This document shows positions 36,744-46,276 of a stretch of 64,000 bases of DNA, piece after piece (within the stretch, counting starts at the first letter, position 1; the number at the start of each line of letters is the position of its first letter). Both the position numbers and the translations under genes were made by a program. The stretch comes from Kaistella sp. 97-N-M2 (GTDB taxonomy: Bacteria; Bacteroidota; Bacteroidia; Flavobacteriales; Weeksellaceae): NCBI RefSeq assembly GCF_021513235.1, contig NZ_CP090976.1, forward strand, positions 1,674,001 through 1,738,000. Reading direction: 5' to 3'. The notes under the pieces are model-generated. The model had not been told where the DNA came from, ran no database searches, and saw only the letters and a program-made list of their open reading frames with translations.

Positions 36744-38045
36744 ATGCGCACAAAATCAGTAGGAAAAAAGAAAATCAATATTGTAACGCTGGGTTGCTCC
36801 AAAAATGTGTACGATTCTGAGGTCTTAATGGGTCAGTTAAAAGCGAATGGAAAAGAGGTCGTACACGAAGACCGCGGCGATATTGTGGTCATCAATACGT
36901 GTGGATTTATCGACAATGCAAAGGAAGAAAGCATCAATACCATTCTCGATTTTGTTGATGCTAAAAACAGGGGTGAAGTAGAAAAGGTTTTCGTTACCGG
37001 ATGTCTCTCCGAACGCTATAAGCCGGACCTTGTGCGTGAAATCCCGGATGTTGACCAATATTTCGGCACGCGCGATCTTCCCTTGTTGCTGAAACATTTA
37101 GGCGCCGATTATAAACACGAACTGGTAGGCGAGCGCTTACTTACCACGCCCAAACATTACGCTTACTTAAAAATTGCCGAAGGCTGCGACCGGCCGTGCT
37201 CTTTTTGCGCCATTCCTTTGATGCGCGGAAAAAACATTTCCACGCCGATCGAAAATTTGGTCATCGAGGCCGAAAAATTAGCCAAACAGGGCGTCAAAGA
37301 ACTTATTTTAATCGCGCAGGATTTAACTTATTACGGGTTGGACCTTTACAAAAAGAGAGCTCTGGGAGATTTACTTTTGCGCTTGGTGAAAGTGGAAGGA
37401 ATTGAATGGATTCGTCTGCATTATGCCTTCCCCACGGGATTCCCGGAGGATCTTCTCGATATCATTAAAACTGAACCCAAAGTTTGTAATTATATCGATA
37501 TTCCTTTACAGCACATCAATTCCGAAGTGTTGAAAGCCATGAAACGCGGAACGTCGCATGAGAAAACAAATGCCCTTTTAAATAAATTCCGCGAGAAAGT
37601 GCCCGATATGGCCATTAGAACAACGCTAATTGTGGGTTTTCCGGGAGAAACAGAAGAGCGTTTTCAGGAGATGAAAGAGTGGGTTCGTACGCAGCGTTTT
37701 GACCGCCTTGGGTGTTTTACTTATTCGCACGAAGAAAATACTACCGCGTACGTTTTGGAAGATGACGTGCCACAGGAAGTGAAAGAAGCGCGGGTGGAAG
37801 AAATTATGGAATTACAGTCCCAAATTTCCTGGGAAAAAAATCAAGCGAAGATTGGACAAACCTTCCGATGCATTTTCGACCGTAAAGAAGGGAATTATTT
37901 TGTAGGCAGAACAGAATTCGACTCGCCGGATGTGGATAATACCGTTTTGGTAGCAGCGGAAAATGTGTACTTATCCATCGGAGAATTTACGGATATTAAA
38001 ATTACGTCTGCTGAAGAGTTTGATTTATACGGCGAATTGGTTTAG
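36744..38045 (+). CDS. rimO: Ribosomal protein S12 methylthiotransferase
   Basis: 433 residues from the ATG at 36744; the upstream TTG at 36723 lies inside the -7 promoter box and so cannot start translation. The N-terminal iron-sulfur domain has its three Cys in TLGCSKN, NTCGFID and TGCLSERY. The radical SAM cluster motif CDRPCSFC is near residue 147, and a C-terminal TRAM domain ends the protein. The enzyme adds a methylthio group to the conserved Asp of ribosomal protein S12. MiaB is excluded by the motif neighbourhood (SERYKPDLVREIPDVD). Confidence 0.95.
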   Translation: MRTKSVGKKKINIVTLGCSKNVYDSEVLMGQLKANGKEVVHEDRGDIVVINTCGFIDNAKEESINTILDFVDAKNRGEVEKVFVTGCLSERYKPDLVREIPDVDQYFGTRDLPLLLKHLGADYKHELVGERLLTTPKHYAYLKIAEGCDRPCSFCAIPLMRGKNISTPIENLVIEAEKLAKQGVKELILIAQDLTYYGLDLYKKRALGDLLLRLVKVEGIEWIRLHYAFPTGFPEDLLDIIKTEPKVCNYIDIPLQHINSEVLKAMKRGTSHEKTNALLNKFREKVPDMAIRTTLIVGFPGETEERFQEMKEWVRTQRFDRLGCFTYSHEENTTAYVLEDDVPQEVKEARVEEIMELQSQISWEKNQAKIGQTFRCIFDRKEGNYFVGRTEFDSPDVDNTVLVAAENVYLSIGEFTDIKITSAEEFDLYGELV

Positions 38046-38098
38046 CAAAAAGGTAATAAACGGGTCGATTTTTGATTATTCATCAAGAAATTAACACT

Positions 38099-38129
38099 AA
38101 AAAACTTCCGGATTATTCGGAAGTTTTTT
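38099..38129 (+). terminator. Rho-independent terminator
   Basis: Arms AAAACTTCCG and CGGAAGTTTT with a 7-base loop, then more T, about 55 bases after the rimO stop. Confidence 0.9.
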
Positions 38130-38193
38130 CTTATGTTGAGTGTTGATTATCAGCGTTTTGTAGGTTCAATTGGTGGATATTATGCAATGGTTT

Positions 38194-38317
38194 GTTAATA
38201 AAATTAACTTTCAACAACCGTTTTTAACACAAATTAACAATCTTTGTTAACGCCCATCAGAAGTGAATCGACAGAGACTCTTAACAAAATATTAACAATT
38301 CGTTAAGAGGGTTTAAC
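38194..38317. promoter_or_regulatory. Array of nine TTAAC/GTTAA sites upstream of the RlpA-like gene
   Basis: TTAAC or its complement GTTAA occurs at 38194, 38204, 38224, 38234, 38246 (as GTTAAC), 38281, 38292, 38302 and 38313. Most steps are 10-12 or 20 bases, so the sites fall on nearly one face of the helix. One pair forms a perfect inverted repeat, CTCTTAAC (38278-38285) and GTTAAGAG (38302-38309). The array sits between the rimO terminator and the promoter of the RlpA-like gene, which suggests cooperative binding of a regulator. Confidence 0.65.
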
Positions 38318-38327
38318 AGTGTTGGGG

Positions 38328-38356
38328 TTGCAAGTAATGATTTCGGAATAAATTTG
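38328..38356 (+). promoter_or_regulatory. Promoter of the RlpA-like gene
   Basis: TTG (38328-38330), 18 bases, then TAAATTTG (38349-38356), close to the full Bacteroidota consensus. The start site should be about 38361, giving a leader of about 26 bases. Confidence 0.8.
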
Positions 38357-38386
38357 CACAGTCAAAACCAATAAAAATAATTCAAA

Positions 38387-38764
38387 ATGATGAAAAGTGG
38401 AATACTCCTAATCATAATGATGATTTCAACGCTCGGTATTTATTCTTTTAACAATTATAATGCCGATGATGCTAAAACTAGTTTCGCATCTTTCTATCAC
38501 GATAAATTTAACGGTAGAAAAACAGCGAGCGGCGACCTTTTCAGTAACTCGAAAATGACCGCTGCCAACAGAACGCTCCCTTTCGGCACTATGCTGAAAG
38601 TAACCAACTTAAGAACAGGAAAAAGTGTAGTAGTAGAAGTTAACGACCGTGGTCCTTTCCATTCCTCCAGAGCACTGGATCTTTCGAAAGCTGCGTTTAA
38701 GGCCATTGGAAATCCGTCCCGCGGAACAATGCCTGTTGAATACGAAATTATCGACAACGATTAA
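38387..38764 (+). CDS. RlpA-family double-psi beta-barrel protein
   Basis: 125 residues. The hydrophobic N-terminus (LLIIMMISTLGIYSF) is a signal peptide without a lipobox Cys. The DPBB domain follows: ASFYHDKFNGRKTASGD, MTAANRTLPFGTMLKVTN and the catalytic-site region VEVNDRGPFHSSRALDLS. RlpA enzymes are lytic transglycosylases acting on denuded peptidoglycan at the septum. The SPOR domain of E. coli RlpA is absent, as in many short homologues. It lies alone behind the TTAAC array and its own promoter. Confidence 0.9.
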   Translation: MMKSGILLIIMMISTLGIYSFNNYNADDAKTSFASFYHDKFNGRKTASGDLFSNSKMTAANRTLPFGTMLKVTNLRTGKSVVVEVNDRGPFHSSRALDLSKAAFKAIGNPSRGTMPVEYEIIDND

Positions 38765-38784
38765 CTTGAAGTTAAAATATACAG

Positions 38785-38812
38785 AAGCCGGCTCTTTTAG
38801 AGTCGGCTTTTT
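38785..38812 (+). terminator. Rho-independent terminator
   Basis: AAGCCGGCTC and GAGTCGGCTT arms with one G-U pair and a 5-base loop, then T residues, shortly after the RlpA-like gene. Confidence 0.85.
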
Positions 38813-38948
38813 ATTTGGTTGTTTTTTTTCCTTTATTTGATACTAAGCTTTTGGAAGGGCTTCCTGTCATTTTTGATATCAGTAATAGGCCCGAAAAAGC
38901 TGCTCAGCTGCAGCTTTTCCATCTTAAAGGATTTTATCTCGTTTATAT

Positions 38949-39716
38949 TTAAACAAAATCCAATTCCACCAAAACAGGGCAATGATCCGAATGAACGACC
39001 TCTTTTAAAATAACCGCCCGCGAAAGCCGCTCTTTTAAAGCATAAGACACGAAATTATAATCCAGCCTCCAACCTTTGTTCCGCAGGCGGGAATTCTGGC
39101 GGTAACTCCACCAGGAATAATATTCCGGCTGCGAATTAAAATACCGAAAACTGTCGATCAGTTCGCACTCTTCTATAAAATTCGTCATCCATTCTCTTTC
39201 CATGGGTAAAAAGCCGGAAGTATTTTTTAAACCTTCCGGGTTGTGAATGTCGATAGCGTGATGGCAAATATTAAAATCTCCCGATATTACAAGGTTTGGT
39301 ATTGTTTTCTTTAGTTCTTTAATGTACTCCAGAAAATCGTAGCAAAATTTCATTTTAAAATCCAGCCTTTTAATATTCGAGGCCGAGGGCACGTAGACGG
39401 AGATCACCGAAAAATCCTCAAAATCCGCGCGCATAATTCTTCCTTCGCTGTCGTAATGTTCAATTCCGCACCCGTACTCAATGTGCTTCGGCCGTATTTT
39501 TGAGGCAATACCAACGCCGGAATAGCCTTTTTTCTGCGCCGAATGCCAGAAACTGAAGTAGCCGCTTTTTTCCAGACTTTCAATATCGATCTGGTCGTTT
39601 CCGGCTTTACTCTCCTGAATGCAGATCACATCGGGGTCTGCAACTTTCAACCAGCCTAAAAAATCTTTTGTAAATGCAGCACGAATTCCATTTACGTTAT
39701 AAGAAATAATTTTCAT
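38949..39716 (-). CDS. xth: Exodeoxyribonuclease III
   Basis: 255 residues of the EEP fold. The active-site motifs appear in order: SYNVNGIRAAF, CIQESKAG with the metal-binding Glu, SGDFNICH with Asp and Asn, and HSDHCPVLVEL with the catalytic Asp-His. It is an AP endonuclease/3' exonuclease in base excision repair. A minus-strand TACTTTTG element (39737-39730) lies 13 bases before the ATG and fits the -7 consensus. It converges on the RlpA-like gene. Confidence 0.93.
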   Translation of the reverse strand: MKIISYNVNGIRAAFTKDFLGWLKVADPDVICIQESKAGNDQIDIESLEKSGYFSFWHSAQKKGYSGVGIASKIRPKHIEYGCGIEHYDSEGRIMRADFEDFSVISVYVPSASNIKRLDFKMKFCYDFLEYIKELKKTIPNLVISGDFNICHHAIDIHNPEGLKNTSGFLPMEREWMTNFIEECELIDSFRYFNSQPEYYSWWSYRQNSRLRNKGWRLDYNFVSYALKERLSRAVILKEVVHSDHCPVLVELDFV

Positions 39717-39837
39717 GAAATAATTTTCTCAAAAGTACGAATAATAGGACTTTGCTGTCTGCGAAGTCACTGTTAATTCAGCGCAGTTTAACTTTCAGTC
39801 CAAATTTATCACCCATAAAGAATGCGCTGCAGGAAAT

Positions 39838-39874
39838 AAAAAAGGGCGGTAAAAACCGAAGATTTTTACCGCCC
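39838..39874 (-). terminator. Terminator of porX
   Basis: On the minus strand, 11-bp arms GGGCGGTAAAA and TTTTACCGCCC with a 9-base loop, followed by six T (39843-39838). It lies 35 bases beyond the porX stop. Confidence 0.92.
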
Positions 39875-39908
39875 AAATAGAACCCAAATAAAATAAACTA
39901 TGAAAAAC

Positions 39909-41450
39909 CTACTTGGGTTCTAAAACGCATATCGGAATAATGACTTCCTCTAAGGAAATCCCGCCGTGTTGATAGGTTTCTTTATAATAATTCACAAAGT
40001 GATTGTAATTTTTTGGATAGGCTAAAAAGAAATTGTTCTTCGCGAAAATATATTTTGAACTTAAATTTCCTTTCGGTAAAAACAGTTTTTCCGGATTGGA
40101 AACCGCCCATACATCGCTGTTTTCATACGTTAAACTACGTCCTGTTTTATAACGGATGTTGGTAGATGTTTCTCTGTCGCCCACCACTTTACTCGGTTTT
40201 TTCACGTAAATCGTTCCATGATCAGTTGTGATCACGAGTTTGAACCCATTTTCTGCGGCCTGTTTAATGATTTTTAAGAGCGAGGAATTCTCAAACCAGT
40301 TATAGGTTAAAGATCGGAAAGTTTTATCGTCTCTGATGAGTTGATTTACGATTACATTATCGGTTTTTGCGTGCGATAAAATATCGATAAAATTATATAC
40401 AATGACCAAAAGATCATTGTTTTTATGCTGATTGAAATCTTCTAAAACCTTCCGCTCAAAATCGGAATTTAGTATTTTTAGATATTTCATGCTTTTGCCC
40501 GAAAGGCCAAGACGTTTCATTTGATCCTCCAGAAAATCTCTTTCATGCTCGTTTTTATTGCCTTCTTCATTATCGTTAAACCAGTATTGCGGGAATCTTT
40601 TTTCAATTTCCGACGGAAGCAAACCTGCAAAGAAGGAGTTTCTCGCATACTGCGTGGCGGTGGGTAAAATGCTGTAATAATAATCTTCCGAAGTTTTGTT
40701 GTAAAATCTTGTAAATAAGGGTTCGATCACTTTCCACTGGTCATACCGCAGATTATCGACCACCAAGAGTAAAACTTTATCCTTCTCGACTTCTGTTTTA
40801 ATTCTGTCTTTAAATAAGGTGTGGCTCATCATCGGCTTATCGCTCGTATGAAGCCAGTCTTCGTAATTGTTTTCAATGAATTTGGAAAACTGAATATTGG
40901 CTTCTTCTTTCTGAGACTGCAAAAGTTCGGAAAACTCATTATCAAAAACCTTGTCGAATTTTATTTCCCAGTTAAGAATTTTCTTGTAATATTCTGCCCA
41001 CTCCTGGTACGTTCTCAGATAAGAAAGTTCCATCGAAAGGTTACGGAATTCCTGCTGATATTCCAAAATGGTCTTTTGTTCTACCAAAGTATCTTCCTGC
41101 AGATTTTTTTTCAGGGAAAGTAAAACCTGGTTCGGATTTACCGGCTTTAAAATGTAATCAGCGATCTGCGAGCCGATGGCCTGCTCCATAATCTGTTCTT
41201 CTTCATTCTTCGTTACCATTACAATTTTGATGGCCGAATCGATGTTCTTGATCATCGGAATGGCTTCCAACCCGGAAATTCCGGGCATATTTTCATCCAG
41301 TAAAGCCAAAACGAAATTTTCTTTTTCGATCATTTCCAGGGCTTCATTCACGTTATTCACGGGGGAAATTTGATAGCCTTTATTTTCTAAAAATACAATG
41401 TGAGGCTTTAGTAAATCTACTTCATCATCTATCCAAATAAGTTTTGTCAT
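39909..41450 (-). CDS. porX: PorX, T9SS regulator with receiver and PglZ domains
   Basis: 513 residues. The receiver domain (about 1-120) has the acidic pair DDE at the N-terminus, the phospho-acceptor Asp52 in ALLDENMPG, Thr80, and Lys102 in YILKPVNP. A helical linker follows. The C-terminal PglZ-type domain of the alkaline phosphatase superfamily shows VVDNLRYDQWKVIE and VITTDHGTIYVKKPSK, with metal-binding Asp and His. PorX and the kinase PorY control T9SS genes, and PorX has been reported to have phosphodiesterase activity on oligonucleotides. Its presence fits the four T9SS substrates in this window. A minus-strand TAATTTTG at 41512-41505 is a candidate -7 box. Confidence 0.93.
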   Translation of the reverse strand: MTKLIWIDDEVDLLKPHIVFLENKGYQISPVNNVNEALEMIEKENFVLALLDENMPGISGLEAIPMIKNIDSAIKIVMVTKNEEEQIMEQAIGSQIADYILKPVNPNQVLLSLKKNLQEDTLVEQKTILEYQQEFRNLSMELSYLRTYQEWAEYYKKILNWEIKFDKVFDNEFSELLQSQKEEANIQFSKFIENNYEDWLHTSDKPMMSHTLFKDRIKTEVEKDKVLLLVVDNLRYDQWKVIEPLFTRFYNKTSEDYYYSILPTATQYARNSFFAGLLPSEIEKRFPQYWFNDNEEGNKNEHERDFLEDQMKRLGLSGKSMKYLKILNSDFERKVLEDFNQHKNNDLLVIVYNFIDILSHAKTDNVIVNQLIRDDKTFRSLTYNWFENSSLLKIIKQAAENGFKLVITTDHGTIYVKKPSKVVGDRETSTNIRYKTGRSLTYENSDVWAVSNPEKLFLPKGNLSSKYIFAKNNFFLAYPKNYNHFVNYYKETYQHGGISLEEVIIPICVLEPK

Positions 41451-41678
41451 AAAATAATTTCAATATTTATTTTGGGTTCTGCGTGAAACCCTTCTTGAGA
41501 TCCTCAAAATTACAACCATTTGTTCTTAAATTTTGCCCAAAGGTTTTTAGAATAAAGTTAAAGTTGAGTTAATTCAAAATTGCCAAAATCCTCAAATGAT
41601 TCACTCCAGAACTGGTTTGAACCTCGTTTTTCGCCCTAAACTATTTTGGTTTAAAGAGTATTTCAATTTAAAAACCTT

Positions 41679-41686
41679 TAAATTTG
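41679..41686 (+). promoter_or_regulatory. Candidate -7 element for the HD gene
   Basis: TAAATTTG, an exact fit to TAnnTTTG, 38 bases before the ATG. No good -33 box was found. Confidence 0.5.
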
Positions 41687-41724
41687 CCCATTATTAGCCC
41701 TCATCAACCTCCAAGCCTTTCCTA

Positions 41725-42936
41725 ATGACCAATAAGCTCAAAATCATCAACGATCCGGTTCACGGTTTTATCAAAATACCTTCTGAAATTATTTATGATG
41801 TTATTGAACATCCTTATTTTCAAAGACTGCGCAGAATTTCTCAAACAGGTCTTTTAAATTTAATTTTTCCGGGAGCCACGCATACGAGGTTTCATCATGC
41901 CCTAGGCGCCATGCATTTAATGTTTACCGCATTGGAAACTTTAAAACTAAAGGGCATCGAGATCTCGAAAGAAGAAGAAAAATCTGCTTTACTGGCTATT
42001 TTACTTCACGATATTGGTCACGGTCCTTTTTCGCACGCTTTAGAAAATATGTTGATGGATGATTGGCATCATGAAAAACTTTCGCTTTTGCTGATGGATA
42101 AGATGAATTTAGAATTTAAGGGGGAACTTTCCATGGCCATAGAAATGTTTCAGGGCAAGTACAGACGAAAATTTTTCAATCAGCTTATTTCTTCTCAGCT
42201 CGATGTAGATCGGCTGGATTATTTAAAACGCGATAGTTTTTACACGGGAGTTTCCGAAGGAAATGTGAACACGCAGCGAATCATTTCGATGATGAATGTC
42301 TCTGCCGATGAACTTGTTGTGGATGCCAAAGGGATTTATTCAATCGAAAATTTCCTTACCGCCCGAATGTTTATGTACTGGCAAGTGTATTATCATAAAA
42401 CTTCGGCATTGGCAGAACACCTGCTGGTTAAGATTTTGGACCGCGCGAAAATTTTAACGTCGGAAGGGAAGGAGTTGCCGGCTTCGGAGAATTTGAAATA
42501 TTTTTTGCATAAAAATCAATTCGACTGCGCGACGGAAGAAGACATTCAGCGCTTTACGGAGCTCGATGATAACGACCTGATTCAGGCAATGAAATTCTGG
42601 ACCAAAAATGAAGATTTCCTTTTGTCCTATCTTTGCAAATGTGTGATCCGCCGCGAGTTTCCGAAGACCATTATTTCTTCAAAACCCTTTGATCCTGAGT
42701 TTATTAAAGAAAAAGTAGAAAAGGTAAATTTAAAGTTCAATATTACGAATGGCGATGAACTGGTGGAGGAGATTTCCCGCAGTTTACTGCCATACAACCG
42801 CGACACCCAACCTATTTATTTGTTGCTGAAAAATGGCGCACGTATTACGCTGGAGAAGTCTGAAAATCAGATTCTTTCCTCCTTTATCAGCCAGCAGAAT
42901 ACGAAGTTTATACTGTCCTTTCCGAGGGAAATCTAA
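41725..42936 (+). CDS. HD-domain phosphohydrolase
   Basis: 403 residues. The HD domain carries RFHHALGAMHLM, then ILLHDIGHGPFSHALE with the metal-binding His-Asp pair, and SQLDVDRLDYLKRDS with the last Asp. This is the layout of SAMHD1/YwfO-like HD proteins that hydrolyse nucleotides such as dNTPs. The substrate here is unproven. It precedes lpxD and keeps the gene order I know from related Flavobacteria. Confidence 0.9.
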   Translation: MTNKLKIINDPVHGFIKIPSEIIYDVIEHPYFQRLRRISQTGLLNLIFPGATHTRFHHALGAMHLMFTALETLKLKGIEISKEEEKSALLAILLHDIGHGPFSHALENMLMDDWHHEKLSLLLMDKMNLEFKGELSMAIEMFQGKYRRKFFNQLISSQLDVDRLDYLKRDSFYTGVSEGNVNTQRIISMMNVSADELVVDAKGIYSIENFLTARMFMYWQVYYHKTSALAEHLLVKILDRAKILTSEGKELPASENLKYFLHKNQFDCATEEDIQRFTELDDNDLIQAMKFWTKNEDFLLSYLCKCVIRREFPKTIISSKPFDPEFIKEKVEKVNLKFNITNGDELVEEISRSLLPYNRDTQPIYLLLKNGARITLEKSENQILSSFISQQNTKFILSFPREI

Positions 42937-42961
42937 CGGAATAATTTTCGCTGAAAACAAA

Positions 42962-42990
42962 TTGAGATATTTGGGAATTTCCTATATTTG
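42962..42990 (+). promoter_or_regulatory. Promoter of lpxD, probably giving a leaderless transcript
   Basis: TTG (42962-42964), 18 bases, then TATATTTG (42983-42990). The ATG at 42997 begins 7 bases after the last G of the -7 box, where transcription itself is expected to begin. Confidence 0.7.
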
Positions 42991-42996
42991 CAGGAT

Positions 42997-44028
42997 ATGG
43001 AGTTTACAGCATATCAGATTGCAGGATTTATTAACGGAAAAATTATAGGCGACGCAAATGCCGCTATTAGCGGGGTTTCCCCTATTGAAAGTGGCGAAAA
43101 AGGCCACCTTTCTTTCGTTGCGCAGGAGCGCTTTGCAGAATTTATTGAGACTTCAAAATGCTCCGTTCTTATTGTTTCCGAAAAACTAATTACCAAAGAC
43201 TCTTATCCGGCCACCATTATCGCTGTAGATGATGCTTATCTCTCATTTCAGATTTTGATGAATCTCTACAAAGAAATGCAGGGCAGAAAATCCGGTATCG
43301 AAGATGGTGCCGTTTTTCATGAAACTGCTAAAGTTGGTAAAAACGTGTATGTTGGCGCGTTCACCTGTGTTTCCGAAAAGGTAAAAATTGGTGACGGAAG
43401 TCAAATATATCCCCAGGTTTTTATAGGCAAAAATGTGAAGATTGGAAAAAATTGCGTTATCTACAGTGGCGTAAGAATTTACGATTATTGTGTGATTGGC
43501 GATAACTGCATCGTTCATTCCAATACGGTGATAGGTTCTGATGGTTTCGGTTTTCAGCCTACGAAAGAAGGCTATCAAAAAATTCCGCAGTTGGGCAATG
43601 TGATTTTGGAAGATGATGTGGAAGTGGGCGCCAATTGTACGATTGACCGTGGCACCATCGGTTCCACCGTTATTGGGAAAGGAACTAAGATCGACAATCT
43701 TATTCAGATCGCTCACAATGTAAAAATTGGCAAAAACAATGTTATTGCGGCACAAACGGGCATCGCAGGTTCTACGGTTATCGGCGACTGGAATCAAATT
43801 GGCGGTCAGGTTGGAGTTGTGGGACATATCACCATTGGTAACCAGGTGAAAATTCAGGCGCAAAGCGGCGTCAACTCCAGTGCGAAAGACGGCGAAATCC
43901 TTTATGGCTCGCCCGCCATAAATGCTGCAGATTACAGAAGAAATTACGTTCATTTCCGAAATTTTTCAGAAATTGTAAAACGGATTAATAATTTAGAAAA
44001 CACCTCTAAAGATAAAACGAGTGAGTGA
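42997..44028 (+). CDS. lpxD: UDP-3-O-(3-hydroxyacyl)glucosamine N-acyltransferase
   Basis: 343 residues from the ATG at 42997; the in-frame TTG at 42988 is part of the promoter box. The N-terminal uridine-binding domain ([19 protein letters not shown]) precedes a left-handed beta-helix of hexapeptide repeats ([37 protein letters not shown]) and [13 protein letters not shown], with the catalytic His. It adds the second acyl chain in lipid A synthesis. It overlaps lpxC/fabZ by 8 bases. Confidence 0.95.
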   Translation: MEFTAYQIAGFINGKIIGDANAAISGVSPIESGEKGHLSFVAQERFAEFIETSKCSVLIVSEKLITKDSYPATIIAVDDAYLSFQILMNLYKEMQGRKSGIEDGAVFHETAKVGKNVYVGAFTCVSEKVKIGDGSQIYPQVFIGKNVKIGKNCVIYSGVRIYDYCVIGDNCIVHSNTVIGSDGFGFQPTKEGYQKIPQLGNVILEDDVEVGANCTIDRGTIGSTVIGKGTKIDNLIQIAHNVKIGKNNVIAAQTGIAGSTVIGDWNQIGGQVGVVGHITIGNQVKIQAQSGVNSSAKDGEILYGSPAINAADYRRNYVHFRNFSEIVKRINNLENTSKDKTSE

Positions 44029-45418
44029 TCAACAAAAAACTTTAACGGAAGAGGTTACCCTCTCCGGAATAGGACTTCATACCGGACGCGAAGTAAAACT
44101 GACCATTAAACCCGCGAAAGAAAACACTGGTTTTGTTTTTGTGAGAACGGATTTGGAAGGACGTCCACATGTGGAGGCCGATGTAAATTACGTAACTACA
44201 ACCGAGCGGGGCACAACCCTGGAAAAACTAGGCGTGAGAATTCACACCTGCGAACATCTTCTTGCAGCATTGGTTGGCTGCGATATCGACAACGCGATCA
44301 TGGAGATGAACAGTGCAGAACCGCCCATTTTGGACGGCTCTTCTAAGTTTTTTGTAGAAGCCATCGAAAAAGCGGGTATTTCTGAGCAGAATGCAATTCG
44401 CGAATATTTGGTAGTACGGGAAGTGCTTAGTTATACCGATCCGGCAACGGGTTCTGAACTGACAATTATCCCTTCCGACAGTTACGAAGTCACCACAATG
44501 GTCGATTTCGGCACAAAGGTTTTGGGCACGCAAAACGCTACTTTAAAAGATATTTCCGAATTTAAAAACGAAATTTCCTCCGCAAGAACCTTCAGTTTTC
44601 TGCACGAACTGGAAATGCTTTTAGACGCAGGTTTAATTAAAGGGGGCGATATTTCGAACGCGATTGTTTATGTAGATAAAGAATTAACGCCCGAAACCGC
44701 AGACAAACTTAAAAAAGCTTTCGGAAAAGATGATATCGCCATCCGACCGAACGGTATTTTAGATAATCTTACTTTAAACTATCCAAACGAAGCTGCGCGC
44801 CACAAATTGCTCGACGTTATTGGCGATCTGGCTTTGGTAGGAGTTAAAATTAAAGGTAAAGTAATTGCCAACAAGCCGGGGCATTTTGTAAACACCCAGT
44901 TTGCAAAAAAACTGAACAGACAGTGGAAACTGCAGAAAAAGAAAAATGTTCCCGATATCGATATTTATAAAGAACCGGTCTTCGACATCAATGGTATTAT
45001 GAAATTAATGCCGCACCGTCCGCCTTTTCTTTTGATCGATAAAATCTTAGAACTTTCAGATTCGCATGTCGTCGGGTTGAAAAACGTAACGATGAACGAA
45101 CCCTTCTTCGTCGGTCACTTCCCGAAGGAACCCGTGATGCCGGGAGTTTTGCAGGTCGAAGCTTTGGCACAAACCGGCGGAATTTTGGTCCTGGCCAGCG
45201 TGCCCGATCCCGAAAATTACTCTACATATTTTATTAAAATCGATAAAGTAAAATTCAAGAAAAAAGTAGTACCCGGCGATACCATGGTTTTTAAAATAGA
45301 ACTAATTTCTCCCATCCGCCGCGGGATTGTTCACATGCAGGGTTATGGGTACGTTGGCGACAGTGTAGTTGTAGAAGCAGAATTGATGGCACAGGTCGCA
45401 AAAAACAAAACCGATTAA
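44021..45418 (+). CDS. lpxC/fabZ: Bifunctional LpxC deacetylase / FabZ 3-hydroxyacyl-ACP dehydratase
   Basis: 465 residues, GTG start overlapping the lpxD stop by 8 bases. Residues 1-310 are Lpx[20 protein letters not shown], the zinc region [22 protein letters not shown] and [15 protein letters not shown] with His and Asp ligands. Residues about 325-465 are Fab[14 protein letters not shown], then [20 protein letters not shown] with the active His and Glu. The fusion is characteristic of Bacteroidota and couples the committed step of lipid A with fatty-acid elongation. Confidence 0.97.
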   Translation: MSDQQKTLTEEVTLSGIGLHTGREVKLTIKPAKENTGFVFVRTDLEGRPHVEADVNYVTTTERGTTLEKLGVRIHTCEHLLAALVGCDIDNAIMEMNSAEPPILDGSSKFFVEAIEKAGISEQNAIREYLVVREVLSYTDPATGSELTIIPSDSYEVTTMVDFGTKVLGTQNATLKDISEFKNEISSARTFSFLHELEMLLDAGLIKGGDISNAIVYVDKELTPETADKLKKAFGKDDIAIRPNGILDNLTLNYPNEAARHKLLDVIGDLALVGVKIKGKVIANKPGHFVNTQFAKKLNRQWKLQKKKNVPDIDIYKEPVFDINGIMKLMPHRPPFLLIDKILELSDSHVVGLKNVTMNEPFFVGHFPKEPVMPGVLQVEALAQTGGILVLASVPDPENYSTYFIKIDKVKFKKKVVPGDTMVFKIELISPIRRGIVHMQGYGYVGDSVVVEAELMAQVAKNKTD

Positions 45419-46207
45419 ATGGTACATCAATTAGCAGCCGTCGATAAACGCGCAAAGATTAAAAAAAACGTCATTGTAGATCCTTTTACAACCATTGCTG
45501 CTGATGTAGAAATCGGCGAAGGCACCTGGATCGGCTCCAACGTCACCATTATGGACGGAGCAAGAATTGGTAAAAACTGCAAAATTTTCCCCGGAACTGT
45601 TATTTCTGCCGTTCCACAGGATCTTAAATTTGACGGCGAAGACACGCAGGTAATGATCGGCGACGGCACCACACTGCGCGAATGCGTTACCGTAAATCGG
45701 GGGACAAAAGCTTTGGGATATACGAAAATTGGCGAAAACTGCCTCATCATGGCGACTTCACATATCGCCCACGACTGCGTTCTGGGAAATAATGTGATTA
45801 TCGCAAATGGCTGCGGCATCGCCGGACATGTCGAAATTGGCGATTACGCCATCATGGGCGGGCTTTCCGCCATTCAGCAGTTCGGAAAAATTGGTAAACA
45901 TGCCATGATTTCCGGCGGATCCCTCATCCGGAAAGACATTCCGCCCTATGTAAAAGTCGGCCGCGACCCGATTTCCTATGCAGGAATTAATTCGGTAGGC
46001 CTTCGCAGAAGAGGTTTTACAAACGAAAAGATCTTCGAAATTCAAAAAATTTACCGCGCAATTTTTCAGATGAAAATGAACGTCTCACAGGCGATGAGCT
46101 TTGTGGAGAAAGAAATGCTTCCCACTGCGGAACGCGACGAGATCCTCGAGTTCATCAAAAATTCCCCAAGCGGCATCGTAAAAGGCTACGGCACCGGAAA
46201 AGACTAA
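45419..46207 (+). CDS. lpxA: UDP-N-acetylglucosamine O-acyltransferase
   Basis: 262 residues, starting on the base after the lpxC/fabZ stop. Hexapeptide repeats fill the first 185 residues (KNVIVDPFTTIAADVEIGEG, GKNCKIFPGTVIS), with the catalytic His in SHIAHDCVLGNNV. The C-terminal helical part (NEKIFEIQKIYRAIFQ) is typical. It performs the first acylation of lipid A synthesis. Confidence 0.97.
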   Translation: MVHQLAAVDKRAKIKKNVIVDPFTTIAADVEIGEGTWIGSNVTIMDGARIGKNCKIFPGTVISAVPQDLKFDGEDTQVMIGDGTTLRECVTVNRGTKALGYTKIGENCLIMATSHIAHDCVLGNNVIIANGCGIAGHVEIGDYAIMGGLSAIQQFGKIGKHAMISGGSLIRKDIPPYVKVGRDPISYAGINSVGLRRRGFTNEKIFEIQKIYRAIFQMKMNVSQAMSFVEKEMLPTAERDEILEFIKNSPSGIVKGYGTGKD

Positions 46208-46276
46208 ATACAATCGATTTAAGGTTAGCAATTTCCATAATCAACCATCAATAATCAAATTCAACTATCAAAATAA

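Noticed and set aside
39838-39874. Hairpin as a plus-strand terminator or regulatory RNA
   Set aside because: The T tract is on the minus strand side only, which fits termination of porX; there is no plus-strand gene ending before it.
42988-42996. Upstream TTG start for lpxD
   Set aside because: The TTG is the last three bases of the -7 promoter box; the ATG at 42997 gives the standard N-terminus.
43243-43953. 236-codon minus-strand frame opposite lpxD
   Set aside because: It lies fully within lpxD, whose product is certain, and its composition is that of a mirrored hexapeptide repeat.
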